Of a DNA stretch of 64,000 nucleotides, positions 10,621-23,548 are shown piece after piece. This DNA is from Theocolax elegans (Eukaryota; Arthropoda; Insecta; Hymenoptera; Cerocephalidae), in assembly GCA_026168455.1 (NCBI GenBank), contig CM047426.1:39490175-39554174 (forward strand). The letters run 5' to 3'. Positions within the stretch are counted from its first letter, which is position 1, and each line of letters starts with the position of its first letter. The notes under the pieces were generated by a model that ran no database searches, was not told the DNA's origin, and worked only from the letters and a program-made list of their open reading frames with translations. The position numbers and the translations under genes are program-made.

Positions 10621-11937
10621 TGATCCAAAGGCGAAAATTATAAGCAAATGATTTGAAGTCATGTTTTTAGTATTATCTCATATGATCTGTATTATATTTT
10701 GTAATATTAGGTCAAAAATCCCGATATTGAGAAAATTAATAAAAGTTGAATTGTTTCAGGTATTCTACCCAATATTCACAAACGATGCGAGCGCAAAGCG
10801 CGAGCTTGACACGATCGTACCTTTTATGAAAAAAGTTCAGCGTAGCGATGCAAGACGCGCACGTGGCGAGCTAGTTTAAATAATAGATTCAACAATACAT
10901 GCATAGGTAAGAATAAAACTTGTATATGGCATAAAATATATATGTTTTACAAAAAATCAAAGTCTGATCATTTATCTATATAATCTTTATATGACAATTT
11001 ATTTAAAAATATAAAAACTTTGCATTGCACATTAACGGGATGTGAAAATTAAAAACAGAAAAATGATTTATTTTTTATTAAAGAAGAAATTCAATTTATC
11101 GAAAAAATACGTAGGACTAATAGAAGGGGTGTACTTAAGCCAAGTTATCTTTTGCCAATGACCCATTTTTGCAATAACAATTTATTTTTTTTATTTTCTA
11201 AATTATTTCAATATTCAATATTTAATATTATATAATTAATCTAATGTTGTATTTACATAAAAAGGCTAAACTAAGTTTTTAAAATAAAAAAGAGGGTCTA
11301 CAATGTATAAAATATGTCTTCGATGAATAAAATGGCTGTACGGGGAGAAAAGTGGTTCCAAGGGGAATGAAGTGTTCGAAAGAATAAAATGCAATTTTAC
11401 TCCACTTGTAGAGGTTAATATAGTAGATTTTTTAGATGATCAAGGTGAAAAATTATTTAAAAAACTTATGAGAATTTTTTATAGCGCTATTGCAAAACAA
11501 TAGGCCTCAGTTTACCCTAAAATCGATTGGCATTATTAATTTGTCAATTTAAAAACTAAATCTGTATTTGTTTAAACAATTATTGTTTAACAATGAATTA
11601 CGCAAAACAGAAGCACGGTACTTTTCTTTTCAAAAAAGCAGGTGCAACTCAATAGTTTATTTTTATCTAAACGTAATATCCTAAATATGGATAGAAACCC
11701 GTTTTCCTTGAAAAGTCGAATGTTATTTGTTAATAGTGTTATTGTTCAGAAAAGCTTGTCACGCCGCACTGGGGATCAGGATGCGGAACTACAGAAATAA
11801 TTACGCGGGGAATTTATTAAATTAACAGTAATATTTATTTACACACTAAATAAAAGGTACAGCCGTACTTGGGCGCCAGTCGCTCGTTAACGCGACGAAT
11901 AATTAAATAATCTTATTTCTTATCTTATCTTATCTTA
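10621..11937. other. AT-rich DNA flanking the Helitron
   Basis: No gene is recognised. A GC-richer segment at about 11757-11900 contains TTGGGCGCCA and may be a retroelement fragment. A (TTATC)n run at about 11911-11938 abuts the Helitron 5' end. Confidence 0.4.
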
Positions 11938-12651
11938 TCTTACTATTATATAAAGAGGAAGCATTTGTTTGTATGTGCGCAAAAATCTCAAAAAGTACAC
12001 AATCGATTGTAACGAAATTTTAACTGTAGTTTTTTTAGGTACTATGATGTGTCATAGGCTATATTTTGTATAAAAAATCGTTTTGCTTCATTGTTAAAAA
12101 AATAAAAGTCTTTACACTTACAGGATGCACGGTAGTTCAGGCGCTGGCCGATAGGTGGCTGACGGTCTGGAGCTGCACGTGACAAATTTATCGCTACTTA
12201 GTACATATGTATAAGCCGGGCTCGGTCGTTCGAGTCATCTGAGTTTTACGATAAAAATTTATTTTTCGTAAACGTTAAGCTTTCGTTGGATTCTAAGTAT
12301 TCAATTAACGAGTTCCATTTTTCGTTAAATTATTTGTTTGATTTATCGAAAACATTTGCCTATTAATTATTGTTTCACTTAAAACTTTACAAAGTGGCGA
12401 TCTGCCGTTACGCCGTTCATGCTACTGGTGAATAATTTAAAGCTACTAAAATGTCAAGTTTTTTAAAACTTGGTACCTTTGAGTCTATGTTAGATAATTG
12501 TGTCTACCATTGAGATCACCACACATTGTCTTTAGGGTTTTATTCGTAAATTTTAATATTGCTTCTTATTTGTAATTCTTAATTATTCTTATTATTTACT
12601 TACTATTGATTCTTAATTTATTTTATAGAAGATAAATATATTTTGTGTACA

Positions 12652-13635
12652 ATGCCGAAATCTAATTTATCTCGAAAAACATCGAATGCCAGGCGTATGG
12701 CTTATGTCCGAACGAATGAAACCTTCGATGAGCGTGAAGCTCGACTGTCATAATTAAGAGCACTATCTGCTAATAATCGAGAACGCGAAATAAGCCCAAT
12801 CAGAGAAATGCGTTTATTACCTCAACGTTTACAAACTTCTTCTCAAAGACATCGCGAATCATCAGTCAGGCGATTACAACGACTCGATGATCAGCGTATT
12901 CGTTCTATGTACAATAGACGTATTTCTACGCCTAGGGCTGCATTTGAATATGATGCTCATATTAATTATATTGATTTAGAAAATGTAAAAATTGGTGCAA
13001 TGGATAAAATATGTACTCATTGTTGTGCTAAGAAATGGAAAGATGAAGCGCCTGGCATGTGTTGCGCTGGAGGTAAAATTTCGTTATTACAATTTGATGA
13101 ACCACCGCAACCTCTAAAAGATTTAATTTTAGGATTGCATCCACAATCAAAACATTTTCTTGATAATGCTAGAAAATATAATACTTTTTTTTCAAATGAC
13201 TTCTTTTGGGGCGAAACAAGTTGTGGAAGAGAATTTTATGCCAACTTTTAAAATCCGAGGCCAATTTTACCATAGCATAGGAAGTTTACTGCCGGCGGCA
13301 AATAATAATCGCCAGTTTTTACAAATATACTTTCTTTCCGATGCTGATCAGTTATCACTTCGATCGAATATTGTTCCAAATTTAAGTAGAGCATTAACTG
13401 AAACTTTTCAGAATGTTTTTCATCTTAATAATAATTTAATTAGAAGTTTTAAGTATAATTTGGAAAAAAACATCAAGTTCAAACGACGATTTCAAATTAA
13501 TAATTCATTCTGTTCGTGTGCCTACAAATCAACATCGAGGTCGCTATAATGCTCCAGTTGTTAACGAACTTGCTGTACTATTGGTAGACGAAGATAAAGG
13601 TCCAAGAGATATTGTTCTGCATTGTCGAAATCAAA
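12652..13635 (+). pseudogene. Helitron Rep-helicase, N-terminal part
   Basis: ATG at 12652 starts a frame with a basic N-terminus, one in-frame TAA at 12751-12753, then ICTHCCAKKWKDEAPGMCCA (the cysteine cluster of the Helitron N-terminal zinc-finger-like domain) and an NARKYNTFFSNDFF segment. A frameshift near 13200 shifts to FKIRGQFYHSIGSLLP and LQIYF. A second near 13480 leads to RYNAPVVNELAVLLVDE and GPRDIVLHCRN. These blocks follow the usual order of Helitron proteins. The gene is cut at 13635 by the large insertion and resumes at 21565. Confidence 0.85.
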
Positions 13636-13731
13636 AGGCGCGATAGCGCCTGACGCAAGTATAGGCGCGAGAGCCATTATATACAGCTAACTAGCCCCCC
13701 AGATTTTTACTTTTCTAACCGCTGCATTATT

Positions 13732-14270
13732 ACATTATGTATGTGTGCTATTGACCACGCATTACGTTCCTTATTTATTAATCTTTACTGTACAACAAGT
13801 TTTACACGAATTCATTTACGCACAATCAAGAAAATCAATGCCAAAGATATTGCTTGCTGATTTCCTTTCCTCAATTTTCGTCTTCTCCCTTTTGATATAT
13901 ATAGTCAACTTCAAACAAAATGAGATAGAGATAGTATAGGAAAGGCATGAGATAGAAAGAGAAACAATGCTTTCCAGCCCGTGAGAGAGCGCGTACAGAA
14001 GTAAAAACTTATAGAAGAAGTTCAAACGTGGCCACGAGAGGGAGCTAGTTTCAGGTGAATACTTTTGTCACAGTTGAATCATCTGGCTGATTTTGTGTGA
14101 AAAGTTATGAATTAAAATTATTAATTTACGTAATTATTTCCAATACCTCACATTATTCCGTTTCGGTATTATTTATTGTAGTGCAATGCAGATACTATTG
14201 CAAGGTGAAGATTTCATATTCGCCCATATCCTATACTAGTATGTCGACCTTTGACATCTCGACGAGAGAA

Positions 14271-14309
<39 letters not shown>

Positions 14310-15281
14310 AACATTGATAAAATTCTAACCATGAAAACAATGTTTTCATTTCCATGCAAGCGATGGTATAACTTTTTTAATCTTAAAGTATAATATTAAT
14401 AAGAATTGCACAAAAAATAAATGTATATTATTACATTATTTTAATTATATTTATTATATTATTACTTCATTTTATTTGTATAATTTGATGTGTTTGCTTT
14501 AAGTTTATATTATTTGAAGGGACTTATGCTTGTATTTTTATAATGAATCCCTCATGATATCTCAATGTTTTCCACATTGACCAAAATAATTTAAAAAACA
14601 ATAGATTTTAATTAAGTGGATGCTTGATTGTTCTCTATCCTAATTAAAATTACTGAATAATCATTTTATTTTCTATATAAAGCCAATATATGTGTTCGAT
14701 ACTTTGCCAAGTACATAATATTTAATAATTATATGGACTATAACATTATGTATGTGTGCTATTGACCACGCATTACGTTCCTTATTTATTAATCTTTACT
14801 GTACAACAAGTTTTACACGAATTCATTTACGCACAATCAAGAAAATCAATGCCAAAGATATTGCTTGCTGATTTCCTTTCCTCAATTTTCGTCTTCTCCC
14901 TTTTGATATATATAGTCAACTTCAAACAAAATGAGATAGAGATAGTATAGGAAAGGCATGAGATAGAAAGAGAAACAATGCTTTCCAGCCCGTGAGAGAG
15001 CGCGTACAGAAGTAAAAACTTATAGAAGAAGTTCAAACGTGGCCACGAGAGGGAGCTAGTTTCAGGTGAATACTTTTGTCACAGTTGAATCATCTGGCTG
15101 ATTTTGTGTGAAAAGTTATGAATTAAAATTATTAATTTACGTAATTATTTCCAATACCTCACATTATTCCGTTTCGGTATTATTTATTGTAGTGCAATGC
15201 AGATACTATTGCAAGGTGAAGATTTCATATTCGCCCATATCCTATACTAGTATGTCGACCTTTGACATCTCGACGAGAGAA

Positions 15282-15322
<41 letters not shown>

Positions 15323-15756
15323 AACATTGATAAAATTCTAACCATGAAAACAATGTTTTCATTTCCATGCAAGCGATGGTATAACTTTTTTTAATCTTAA
15401 AGTATAATATTAATAAGAATTGCACAAAAAATAAATGTATATTATTACATTATTTTAATTATATTTATTATATTATTACTTCATTTTATTTGTATAATTT
15501 GATGTGTTTGCTTTAAGTTTATATTATTTGAAGGGACTTATGCTTGTATTTTTATAATGAATCCCTCATGATATCTCAATGTTTTCCACATTGACCAAAA
15601 TAATTTAAAAAACAATAGATTTTAATTAAGTGGATGCTTGATTGTTCTCTATCCTAATTAAAATTACTGAATAATCATTTTATTTTCTATATAAAGCCAA
15701 TATATGTGTTCGATACTTTGCCAAGTACATAATATTTAATAATTATATGGACTATA
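13732..15756. repeat. Two tandem copies of a 1,011-bp unit
   Basis: Copy 1 (13732-14742) and copy 2 (14743-15756) are almost identical, differing in a (GA)n length (about 14276 and 15287) and a T-run. Both begin ACATTATGTATGTGTGCTAT and end in GGACTATAAC. No convincing coding capacity is seen; short mirrored frames in both copies are not gene-like. Confidence 0.9.
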
Positions 15757-16439
15757 ACATATGTAGTATGATATTCTTTCCAACGTTAAGTGAAATGATT
15801 GCTTAATAGTATTATATGTACTGACTTAAATAATTTAAAAGAATGTTGATAAGTTACTGTTCTCTTTACATATATTTATTGAATACCTTTTTTAATATTT
15901 AAATAAAATCAATGTGTCAGTTGTTTGGTAAGTGTAAAAGGCATTTAATAATTTTGTAACTTTCACATGCCTATAAAATGTTTGATAGTGACACTAACTA
16001 ACATATATAGTTAAGTAATTAAATAGAATTTCTTGTGTTGTACTAAAATTATAATATTAAATTGTACTGTTGTCATTAATTATTATAGTAACCCAATAAT
16101 ATAGAATTTAATTTGTTAGAAATAAATTTAGCTTAATTAAAACTATAAGTGTATCATATTAAATTCACTGAATAAGAAAGGGTTATTTTTAAAGTATATT
16201 AATTTTAAGCAAATAACGTCTCTGAAATGAAAAATTATTAGTATAAAGTAAAATTAAAGCAAATTTGCTGTGAGGAACATTTTACCTTGTAAATATTATA
16301 TGCTATATCACCAATGAAACAATATAAATTATTATTTTAATCTAATACAGTTCCTAACATAGAGAACCCAGTATACTGCCTTGCGCTATTTTTTTAAATA
16401 CAAGTTTTTATTAGTAGTTCTGTAAAATAATTATTATAC
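15757..16439. other. AT-rich segment of the composite insertion
   Basis: Nothing recognisable is seen apart from low-complexity AT-rich sequence. Confidence 0.5.
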
Positions 16440-17165
16440 CACTTCACTATGTATTTATAAAGATTCTACATAATTTTACCAATTAATTCATGTGCTTTAA
16501 AGATATATTTATTAATAATGAATTATAAATAATGAACAAAATACTTAAAAGTAACTGACAAACAAGACTCGTATAAAGCACAGTTGTAACTTTATAATGT
16601 ATAATCTTGTTAATTGTAATTTTGATATACTTAATGATGTCCCATAATATTTTTTTCAAAACTTTATGTAATTTGCAGAATAAAGGTATTATACGTATAA
16701 AAGTTGACAATTTATATAAATGATTAAATATAATAGATTTCTTAAATATGCATGAATGTATTAGAGTAAAATTTATTGTACATTGCAGATAAATAAATAG
16801 AAATTTATTATTTCACTTAAGTAAGTATTTATAAACAATCTACATGATTTTACCAATTAATTAGTGTATTTTAAAAAATATATTTAATAATAATGAATTA
16901 TAAATAATGAACAAAATACTTAAAAGTAATTGACAAACAAGACTCGTATGAAGCACACTTGTAACTTTATAATGTATAATCTTATTAATTCTAATTTTGA
17001 CATACTTAATGATGTCTCATAATATTTTTTTGAAAACTTTATGGAATTTGCAGAATAAAGGTATTATAAAAGTTGACAATTTATAAACGATTAAAAATAT
17101 AGATTTTTTAAATATGCATGAATGTAGAGTAAAATTTATTGCACATTGCAGATAAATAAATAGTA
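16440..17165. repeat. Direct repeat of ~370 bp, two copies
   Basis: 16440-16803 and 16812-17165 align along their length (shared TTTTACCAATTAATT, AATAATGAACAAAATACTTA, GACAAACAAGACTCGTAT, TTTGCAGAATAAAGGTATTA) with roughly 10 percent differences and small indels. They are older than the neighbouring 1,011-bp duplication. Confidence 0.85.
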
Positions 17166-17174
17166 AAAGTAATG

Positions 17175-20100
17175 CTTATCAAATTACACAAATTAATAAA
17201 GTAATAATGCGGACTTTTATGAAAAGTAAAAATTAGAGAGCTATACTTGAGTGAAATACAGCATTTTAACACAATGAACTTTAAAATAAATTTGCAAACG
17301 TTCTTTTTGGATTTAACATGTATAACAAAAAAATCAATGGGAATTGTGCTACATACAAATAGTCTGGGGACTGAATGGGGGGAGGAGGTCATTGGAGGCC
17401 ACAAATTTTGTTTTCATTTTTGGACAAAAAATTACCATTTTTAATTGTTTTTATTTTGTTGTACATTCATGTAATTGCCATTTGAATACAAATTACTTAT
17501 CAAAAACACCTTCCAAGAAGGTGTCAAAACCCGCAAGTATTTTGTGTTAACACCTATTTTATATGTAACTTATATTTAACATTTTATATATATAAAGTTT
17601 CTGCAATTAAAAGTACTTAAATCAAAGCGGTATAATCGACAAGTATTTTGTAATAATGGCCAAAAAGAGCTAAAAATCTGTACATATTATTTTTAGAAAG
17701 TGTTTAATTTATAATTTTTGTAATTCACACGTATGGGTGGATTCCAAACATATTTTCAAAATACTTATCCGGTAGTTAAATTAAAGAATTACTTAGTCCA
17801 TTTTTTTAAAACCTTCAAGACGGCATAAATCCGCATAAGTATGGGTATTTTCCAATCACGGTTTTTAAATTTTTTTTCAATATTTCACATTTTTGCTAAA
17901 ATAATTTTTTTTTATAAATAAAATTTATCTAATAAATAACTTTAATTATTACTCCCAGCTTTTGTCAGTTTCTTTAAATTTTAATTAAATATTTTTTTTT
18001 ATATTACAAATCTCCATATATGAAGCTTTTGCAATTGAAAGGACTGAAATCAAACTGGAATCGACAAGTATTTTTAATCTAACTCCCATATTTTCTCTAC
18101 TTATTTATACTTTTTTATGACACCTTTTTTATATGTAACTTATATTTAACATTTTATATATATAAAGTTTCTGCAATTAAAAGTACTTAAATCAAAGCGG
18201 TATAATCGACAAGTATTTTGTAACAATGGCCAAAAAGAGCTAAAAATCTGTACATATTATTTTTAGAAAGTGTTTAATTTATAATTTTTGTAATTCGCAC
18301 GTATGGGTGGATTCCAAACATATTTTCAAAATACTTATCCGGTAGTTAAATTAAAGAATTACTTAGTCCATTTTTTTAAAACCTTCAAGACGGCATAAAT
18401 CCGCATAAGTATGGGTATTTTCCAATCACGGTTTTTAAATTTTTTTTCAATATTTCACATTTTTGCTAAAAATAATTTTTTTTTATAAATAAAATTTATC
18501 TAATAAATAACTTTAATTATTACTCCCAGCTTTTGTCTGTTTCTTTAAATTTTAATTAAATATTTTTTTTATATTACAAATCTCCATATATGAAGCTTTT
18601 GCAATTGAAAGGACTGAACTACTCCATATTTTCTCTACTTATTTATATTTTATTACACCTTTTTTATATATTCCAAGAAGGTGTCAAAACCCGCAAGTAT
18701 TTTGTGTTGACACCTTTTTTATATGTAACTTATATTTAACATTATGTATATATATATATACAGTTTCTGCAATTGAAAGTACTGAAATCAAAGCGGTATA
18801 ATCGACAAGTATTTTGTATATATTACCGTAAATTTGTGATTAATTAAACATTTACATATATTTCTTAAACTCCAGAAAAAGTTCTGCAATAGAAAGTACT
18901 GAAATCAAAGCGGAATCAACAAGTATTTATTTTTAAAAATACAAATATCTATTAAATTGAAAACAAACATTTTTTCAGAAAAGCATCCTACAAATTTACA
19001 TTTCAATTCTAGTCCTGTCATGTCCTACAAGCAATAAATAAATAATTTTTTAATAATTTTATTAATTTCTGCAAAACTGATAAAAAATAAATTTCTGACT
19101 TTTTTATTCTCTTTGAATACACAATGTCTATCCTTCCCGTGTCTTACAGCAATAGATAAACAATTTTATATAATAATAATAATATTCATTTGTGCAAAAT
19201 TAATTACTGCAAAACTAATGAAAAAGTAATTTCTCTCTTTTTTATTCTCTTTAAATAAAATAATACTTGCACCACCGTTGGTTAAGTATTTCAACAAAAA
19301 CTTCTTGGAAGGTGTTTTTGATTTCAATATTTTCAATTGCAGAAATTATGTTTATGCATTTTTTAGATGTTATAACTAATAAATATATCCCAAATCGCCT
19401 TAAGCGTGCACGCGAATTTCTTAGCAAATCGTTCAGAAAATCCGTTATTTTAGTATTGTGAACATCATTAGTCAAATATTGATTTTTTATATAAATTAAA
19501 ACAAAACCGACATAAAACTTTTTTCCGCTTAAGCTAACGAATGTTCAAAGTATTTAAATATATTAAATACGTTTATATGTCTGCTCTCATAATTTTGCAA
19601 AACGTAATTTTCCATTCGTGTCCAGCATCTGGGACTTGTCCAGTCATTGGTACTTTTACCTTATCCTCTTGTATACTGGTGATAGTTTAAAAAAAGTTGA
19701 AATAAAGCAATCTAATGTTTAAAACCTAATATTTCTAAATTGGAATTGAACGTGTCTATTCTTTTTCTAATCATAAATAGTTGTCAAGTGCGGGTGCTTT
19801 TGTTTAACTGCTGAAGTCAAATAAAAATTAATCGCTGATACGATATATACAGGTCTCATGAGAAACATTAAGTCATATATATACTTAATCTTACCTTAAA
19901 ATATTTATAAGCCCTTGATAGAAACATGCATATGCAGTGTGTTATGCAGTTAGAATTAGACTTAACATACAAGAGAAAGAAAGCAATTCAACGAGTGGTG
20001 CAAGTATTATTTTATTTAAAGAGAATAAAAAAGAGAGAAATTACTTTTTCATTAGTTTTGCAGTAATTAATTTTGCACAAATGAATATTATTATTATTAT

Positions 20101-21557
20101 ATAAAATTGTTTATCTATTGCTGTAAGACACGGGAAGGATAGACATTGTGTATTCAAAGAGAATAAAAAAGTCAGAAATTTATTTTTTATCAGTTTTGCA
20201 GAAATTAATAAAATTATTAAAAAATTATTTATTTATTGCTTGTAGGACATGACAGGACTAGAATTGAAATGTAAATTTGTAGGATGCTTTTCTGAAAAAA
20301 TGTTTGTTTTCAATTTAATAGATATTTATATTTTTAAAAATAAATACTTGTTGATTCCGCTTTGATTTCAGTACTTTCTATTGCAGAACTTTTTCTGGAG
20401 TTTAAGAAATATATGTAAATGTTTAATTAATCACAAATTTACGGTAATATATACAAAATACTTGTCGATTATACCGCTTTGATTTCAGTACTTTCAATTG
20501 CAGAAACTGTATATATATATACATAATGTTAAATATAAGTTACATATAAAAAAGGTGTCAACACAAAATACTTGCGGGTTTTGACACCTTCTTGGAATAT
20601 ATAAAAAAGGTGTAATAAAATATAAATAAGTAGAGAAAATATGGGAGTTAGATTAAAAATACTTGTCGATTCCAGTTTGATTTCAGTCCTTTCAATTGCA
20701 AAAGCTTCATATATGGAGATTTGTAATATAAAAAAAAATATTTAATTAAAATTTAAAGAAACTGACAAAAGCTGGGAGTAATAATTAAAGTTATTTATTA
20801 GATAAATTTTATTTATAAAAAAAAATTATTTTTAGCAAAAATGTGAAATATTGAAAAAAAATTTAAAAACCGTGATTGGAAAATACCCATACTTATGCGG
20901 ATTTATGCCGTCTTGAAGGTTTTAAAAAAATGGACTAAGTAATTCTTTAATTTAACTACCGGATAAGTATTTTGAAAATATGTTTGGAATCCACCCATAC
21001 GTGTGAATTACAAAAATTATAAATTAAACACTTTCTAAAAATAATATGTACAGATTTTTAGCTCTTTTTGGCCATTATTACAAAATACTTGTCGATTATA
21101 CCGCTTTGATTTAAGTACTTTTAATTGCAGAAACTTTATATATATAAAATGTTAAATATAAGTTACATATAAAATAGGTGTTAACACAAAATACTTGCGG
21201 GTTTTGACACCTTCTTGGAAGGTGTTTTTGATAAGTAATTTGTATTCAAATGGCAATTACATGAATGTACAACAAAATAAAAACAATTAAAAATGGTAAT
21301 TTTTTGTCCAAAAATGAAAACAAAATTTGTGGCCTCCAATGACCTCCTCCCCCCATTCAGTCCCCAGACTATTTGTATGTAGCACAATTCCCATTGATTT
21401 TTTTGTTATACATGTTAAATCCAAAAAGAACGTTTGCAAATTTATTTTAAAGTTCATTGTGTTAAAATGCTGTATTTCACTCAAGTATAGCTCTCTAATT
21501 TTTACTTTTCATAAAAGTCCGCATTATTACTTTATTAATTTGTGTAATTTGATAAGT
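17175..21557. repeat. 4.4-kb near-perfect palindrome
   Basis: The left arm (17175-19272) and right arm (about 19995-21557) are reverse complements, from CTTATCAAATTACACAAATT at the outer edge to ATACTTGCACCAC at the inner edge. The spacer is about 0.72 kb (19273-19994). The left arm is longer because it has a second copy of a ~575-bp block (17550-18120 and 18121-18660). Within the arms a shorter motif (TTTCTGCAATTGAAAGTACT followed by AATCAAAGCGGTATAATCGA) recurs several times. The right end coincides with the Helitron junction. No transposase is visible; a short frame in the spacer (19349-19461) is not recognised. Confidence 0.9.
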
Positions 21558-22264
21558 AATCAAATACAACGAGTATCAGAGGTTCACCGTTCTTATGATC
21601 CTCTTCAATATCCTCTTATGTTTCCTAGAGGAGAAGATGAGTATTATCTTGCAATGCAACAGTCTCACCCTAATAATCGCCAAAATAAAACTGTTTCTTG
21701 CATGCAATTTTACGCTTATAGGCTTATGATTAAAATAAATTCTAAAAACTATATACATTATTTTAAAAATCTTTTTAATCAGTACTGTGTGGACATGATG
21801 GCAAAAATGATTACTGAGCGATTAAATTATATTCGACACAATAAAAAAAAATTACGTGCTGATGAATATATACATTTAAGAGATGTAATTAATCAAGATG
21901 CCGACATTCAAGCTGCAAATATTGGCCAACGTATTATACGTCCATCTTCTTTCACTGGTTCACCTCGGTATATGTATGAAAAAACACAAGATGCCATGAC
22001 TTATGTGCGTAAATTTGGAAGCCCAGATTTGTTTATTACTCTTACTTGCAACCCTAACTGGCCAGAAATAAAAAATGAACTTTTTCCTGGACAAAAGTCA
22101 TCTGATAGATATGACATTGTCTCTAGAGTATTTCAACTTAAGCTGAAAAAGTTTATGGATGAAATAACGAAAAAAGAAGTTTTTGGTAAAGTAAACTGTT
22201 ATGCATATAGTGTGGAGTGGCAAAAGCGAGGATTACCACACGCTCATTTACTTTTGTGGTTACA
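21558..22264 (+). pseudogene. Helitron Rep-helicase, HUH nuclease part
   Basis: The frame gives RVSEVHRSYDPLQYPLMFPR, a VKSIYGDE-region equivalent, the block PDLFITLTCNPNWPEIKNEL and YSVEWQKRGLPHAHLLLWL. The HAH triplet is the metal-binding HUH motif of the rolling-circle nuclease. In this family the domain nicks single-stranded DNA during transposition. Translation is interrupted at 22264 by the next insertion exactly after Leu-His codons; the frame resumes without a shift on the other side. Confidence 0.9.
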
Positions 22265-23548
22265 TGTTTGTAACGGAGTGAATCTTTGCCGGACCTTGCT
22301 CAGATTCCAGGATTCGGATTTTAAGGAATTTGAAATAAAGTACCACTATTTATAATAAAGACTAATTATTATTAAGACTATGTACGGATATAAAAATAAA
22401 CAAAGATATAATATAAATGTTGCCAGCCCGCCTGGTCTTGGTCGGGTGAAATAGCTAATTAGTCTGTAATCAAATCAAAATAAAATACTTAATTATTACG
22501 CGATCTATGAACTTTACAACGCTGTCTTATAATTAGTTTCCTTAACGGACGCAACTAACGGTTATCGTGTATGCTCGCACGGCAATACGGTGCGGGCTAG
22601 TATATATGTTCACGGAGGTGCGGTCGGGATTATCCACGTGTGCTCACGAGGACACGGTAAGGATAATCTACGTGTGCTCACGAAGATACGGTCGGGAAAA
22701 TCCACGTGTGCTCACGAGGATACGGTCGGGATAGCCCACGTGTGCTCACGAGGGTGCGGTCGGGATAATCTACGTGTGCTCACGAAGATACGGTCGGGAT
22801 AATCCACGTGTGCTCACGAGGATACGGTCGGGATAGCCCACGTGTGCTGACGAGGGTGCGGTCGGGATAATCTACGTGTGCTCACGAAGATACGGTCGGG
22901 ATAATCCACGTGTGCTCACGAGGATACGGTCAGGATGATCTACGTGTGCTCACGAAGATACGATCGGGATAATCCACGTGTGCTCACGAGGATACGGTCA
23001 GGATAACCCACGTGTGCTCACGAGGGTGCGGTCGGGATAATCCACGTGTGCTCACGAGGATACGGACAGGATTAGACACCACGTGTGCTCACGAGGTGCC
23101 TACGGTAGGATGCGGTTACGGTAACGGTCGGTACGGTATACGGTAACCGTGTTTACGAACGTGTGCTCACGAACGTATCCACGGTTGCTGCACTAGGTCG
23201 GAGAAAGGGGCTGGTCGTGTGCTCACGGCCAGTCCGATCTGTCGTCCAGTTGCAGACTGCCTACTGGTGGTTTCGTTGCGCCTTATATACCCGATTCTAC
23301 GAGAGCGCGCATGCGTATAACGCCTGTCCCCCCACTCCGGACGGGGTCAATGAACTGGCGAGTAGGCACAGTAGTGGGGAGGCGGTCAATGACTCTAATC
23401 TATTTATAGCGCGGTCGTTGAACTCGCGTTTAACGGCACGTGTCTATCGCGAAGCTATCTTAATATACTACGTACTTATTATTATTATATAATATATTAA
23501 CAATTTATAAAATAATTTTACGCAATACTAGTGCGTGTGTTTATCACA
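22265..23548. mobile_element. Solo-LTR-like insertion (TG...CA, 1,284 bp)
   Basis: The segment starts TGTTTGTAACGG and ends TTATCACA. It is flanked by GGTTACA (22258-22264) and GGTCACA (23549-23555), a 7-bp near-match. Removing the segment and one flank copy restores the Helitron frame (LLWL then IKIQPDGID). TG...CA ends, length and absence of any gene suggest a solo LTR, but the family is unknown and a 7-bp duplication is slightly long for an LTR element. A 34-bp minisatellite fills its centre. Confidence 0.55.
22600..23090. repeat. 34-bp minisatellite, about 14 units, with CACGTG
   Basis: Unit GTGTGCTCACGAGGATACGG followed by TCGGGATAATCCAC repeats with 34-bp period, for example at 22638 and 22672. 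Many units carry CCACGTG across the unit junction, others CTACGTG, so the E-box-like hexamer CACGTG recurs. Units alternate between variants (AAGATACGG, AGGATACGG, AGGGTGCGG), giving a higher-order pattern. There are no spacers, so it is not CRISPR. Confidence 0.9.

Larger units (their letters stand above)
13636..21557. mobile_element. 7.9-kb composite insertion in the Helitron
   Basis: The Helitron frame stops after RDIVLHCRNQ and resumes with IQRVSEVHRSYDPLQYP at 21565. AATCAAA occurs at 13629-13635 and again at 21558-21564, which fits a 7-bp target duplication. Inside are a short GC-rich left end with an inverted motif (GGCGCGATAGCGCC), two tandem 1.0-kb units, two ~370-bp units and a 4.4-kb palindrome. 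The two outer ends do not match each other, so it may be one unusual element or several nested events. Confidence 0.65.

Noticed and set aside
10661..10879. 72-codon plus-strand frame
   Set aside because: No family resemblance or splice context; AT-rich background makes such frames common.
11860..11890. GGGCGCCA as a primer site of an LTR element
   Set aside because: The adjoining sequence does not end in CA and no LTR or coding region accompanies it.
13745..15425. Short frames in the two 1,011-bp units
   Set aside because: They are small, low-complexity, partly run through the GA tract, and are duplicated passively.
21181..21484. Short frames present in both palindrome arms
   Set aside because: The same frames occur in mirrored copies (17247-17550) without any recognisable domain.
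22590..22802. Open frame through the 34-bp minisatellite
   Set aside because: It only reflects a repeat without stops; composition is that of the repeat and it has no family features.
22600..23090. Array resembling CRISPR
   Set aside because: Units follow each other without unique spacers, and the context is an insect Helitron.
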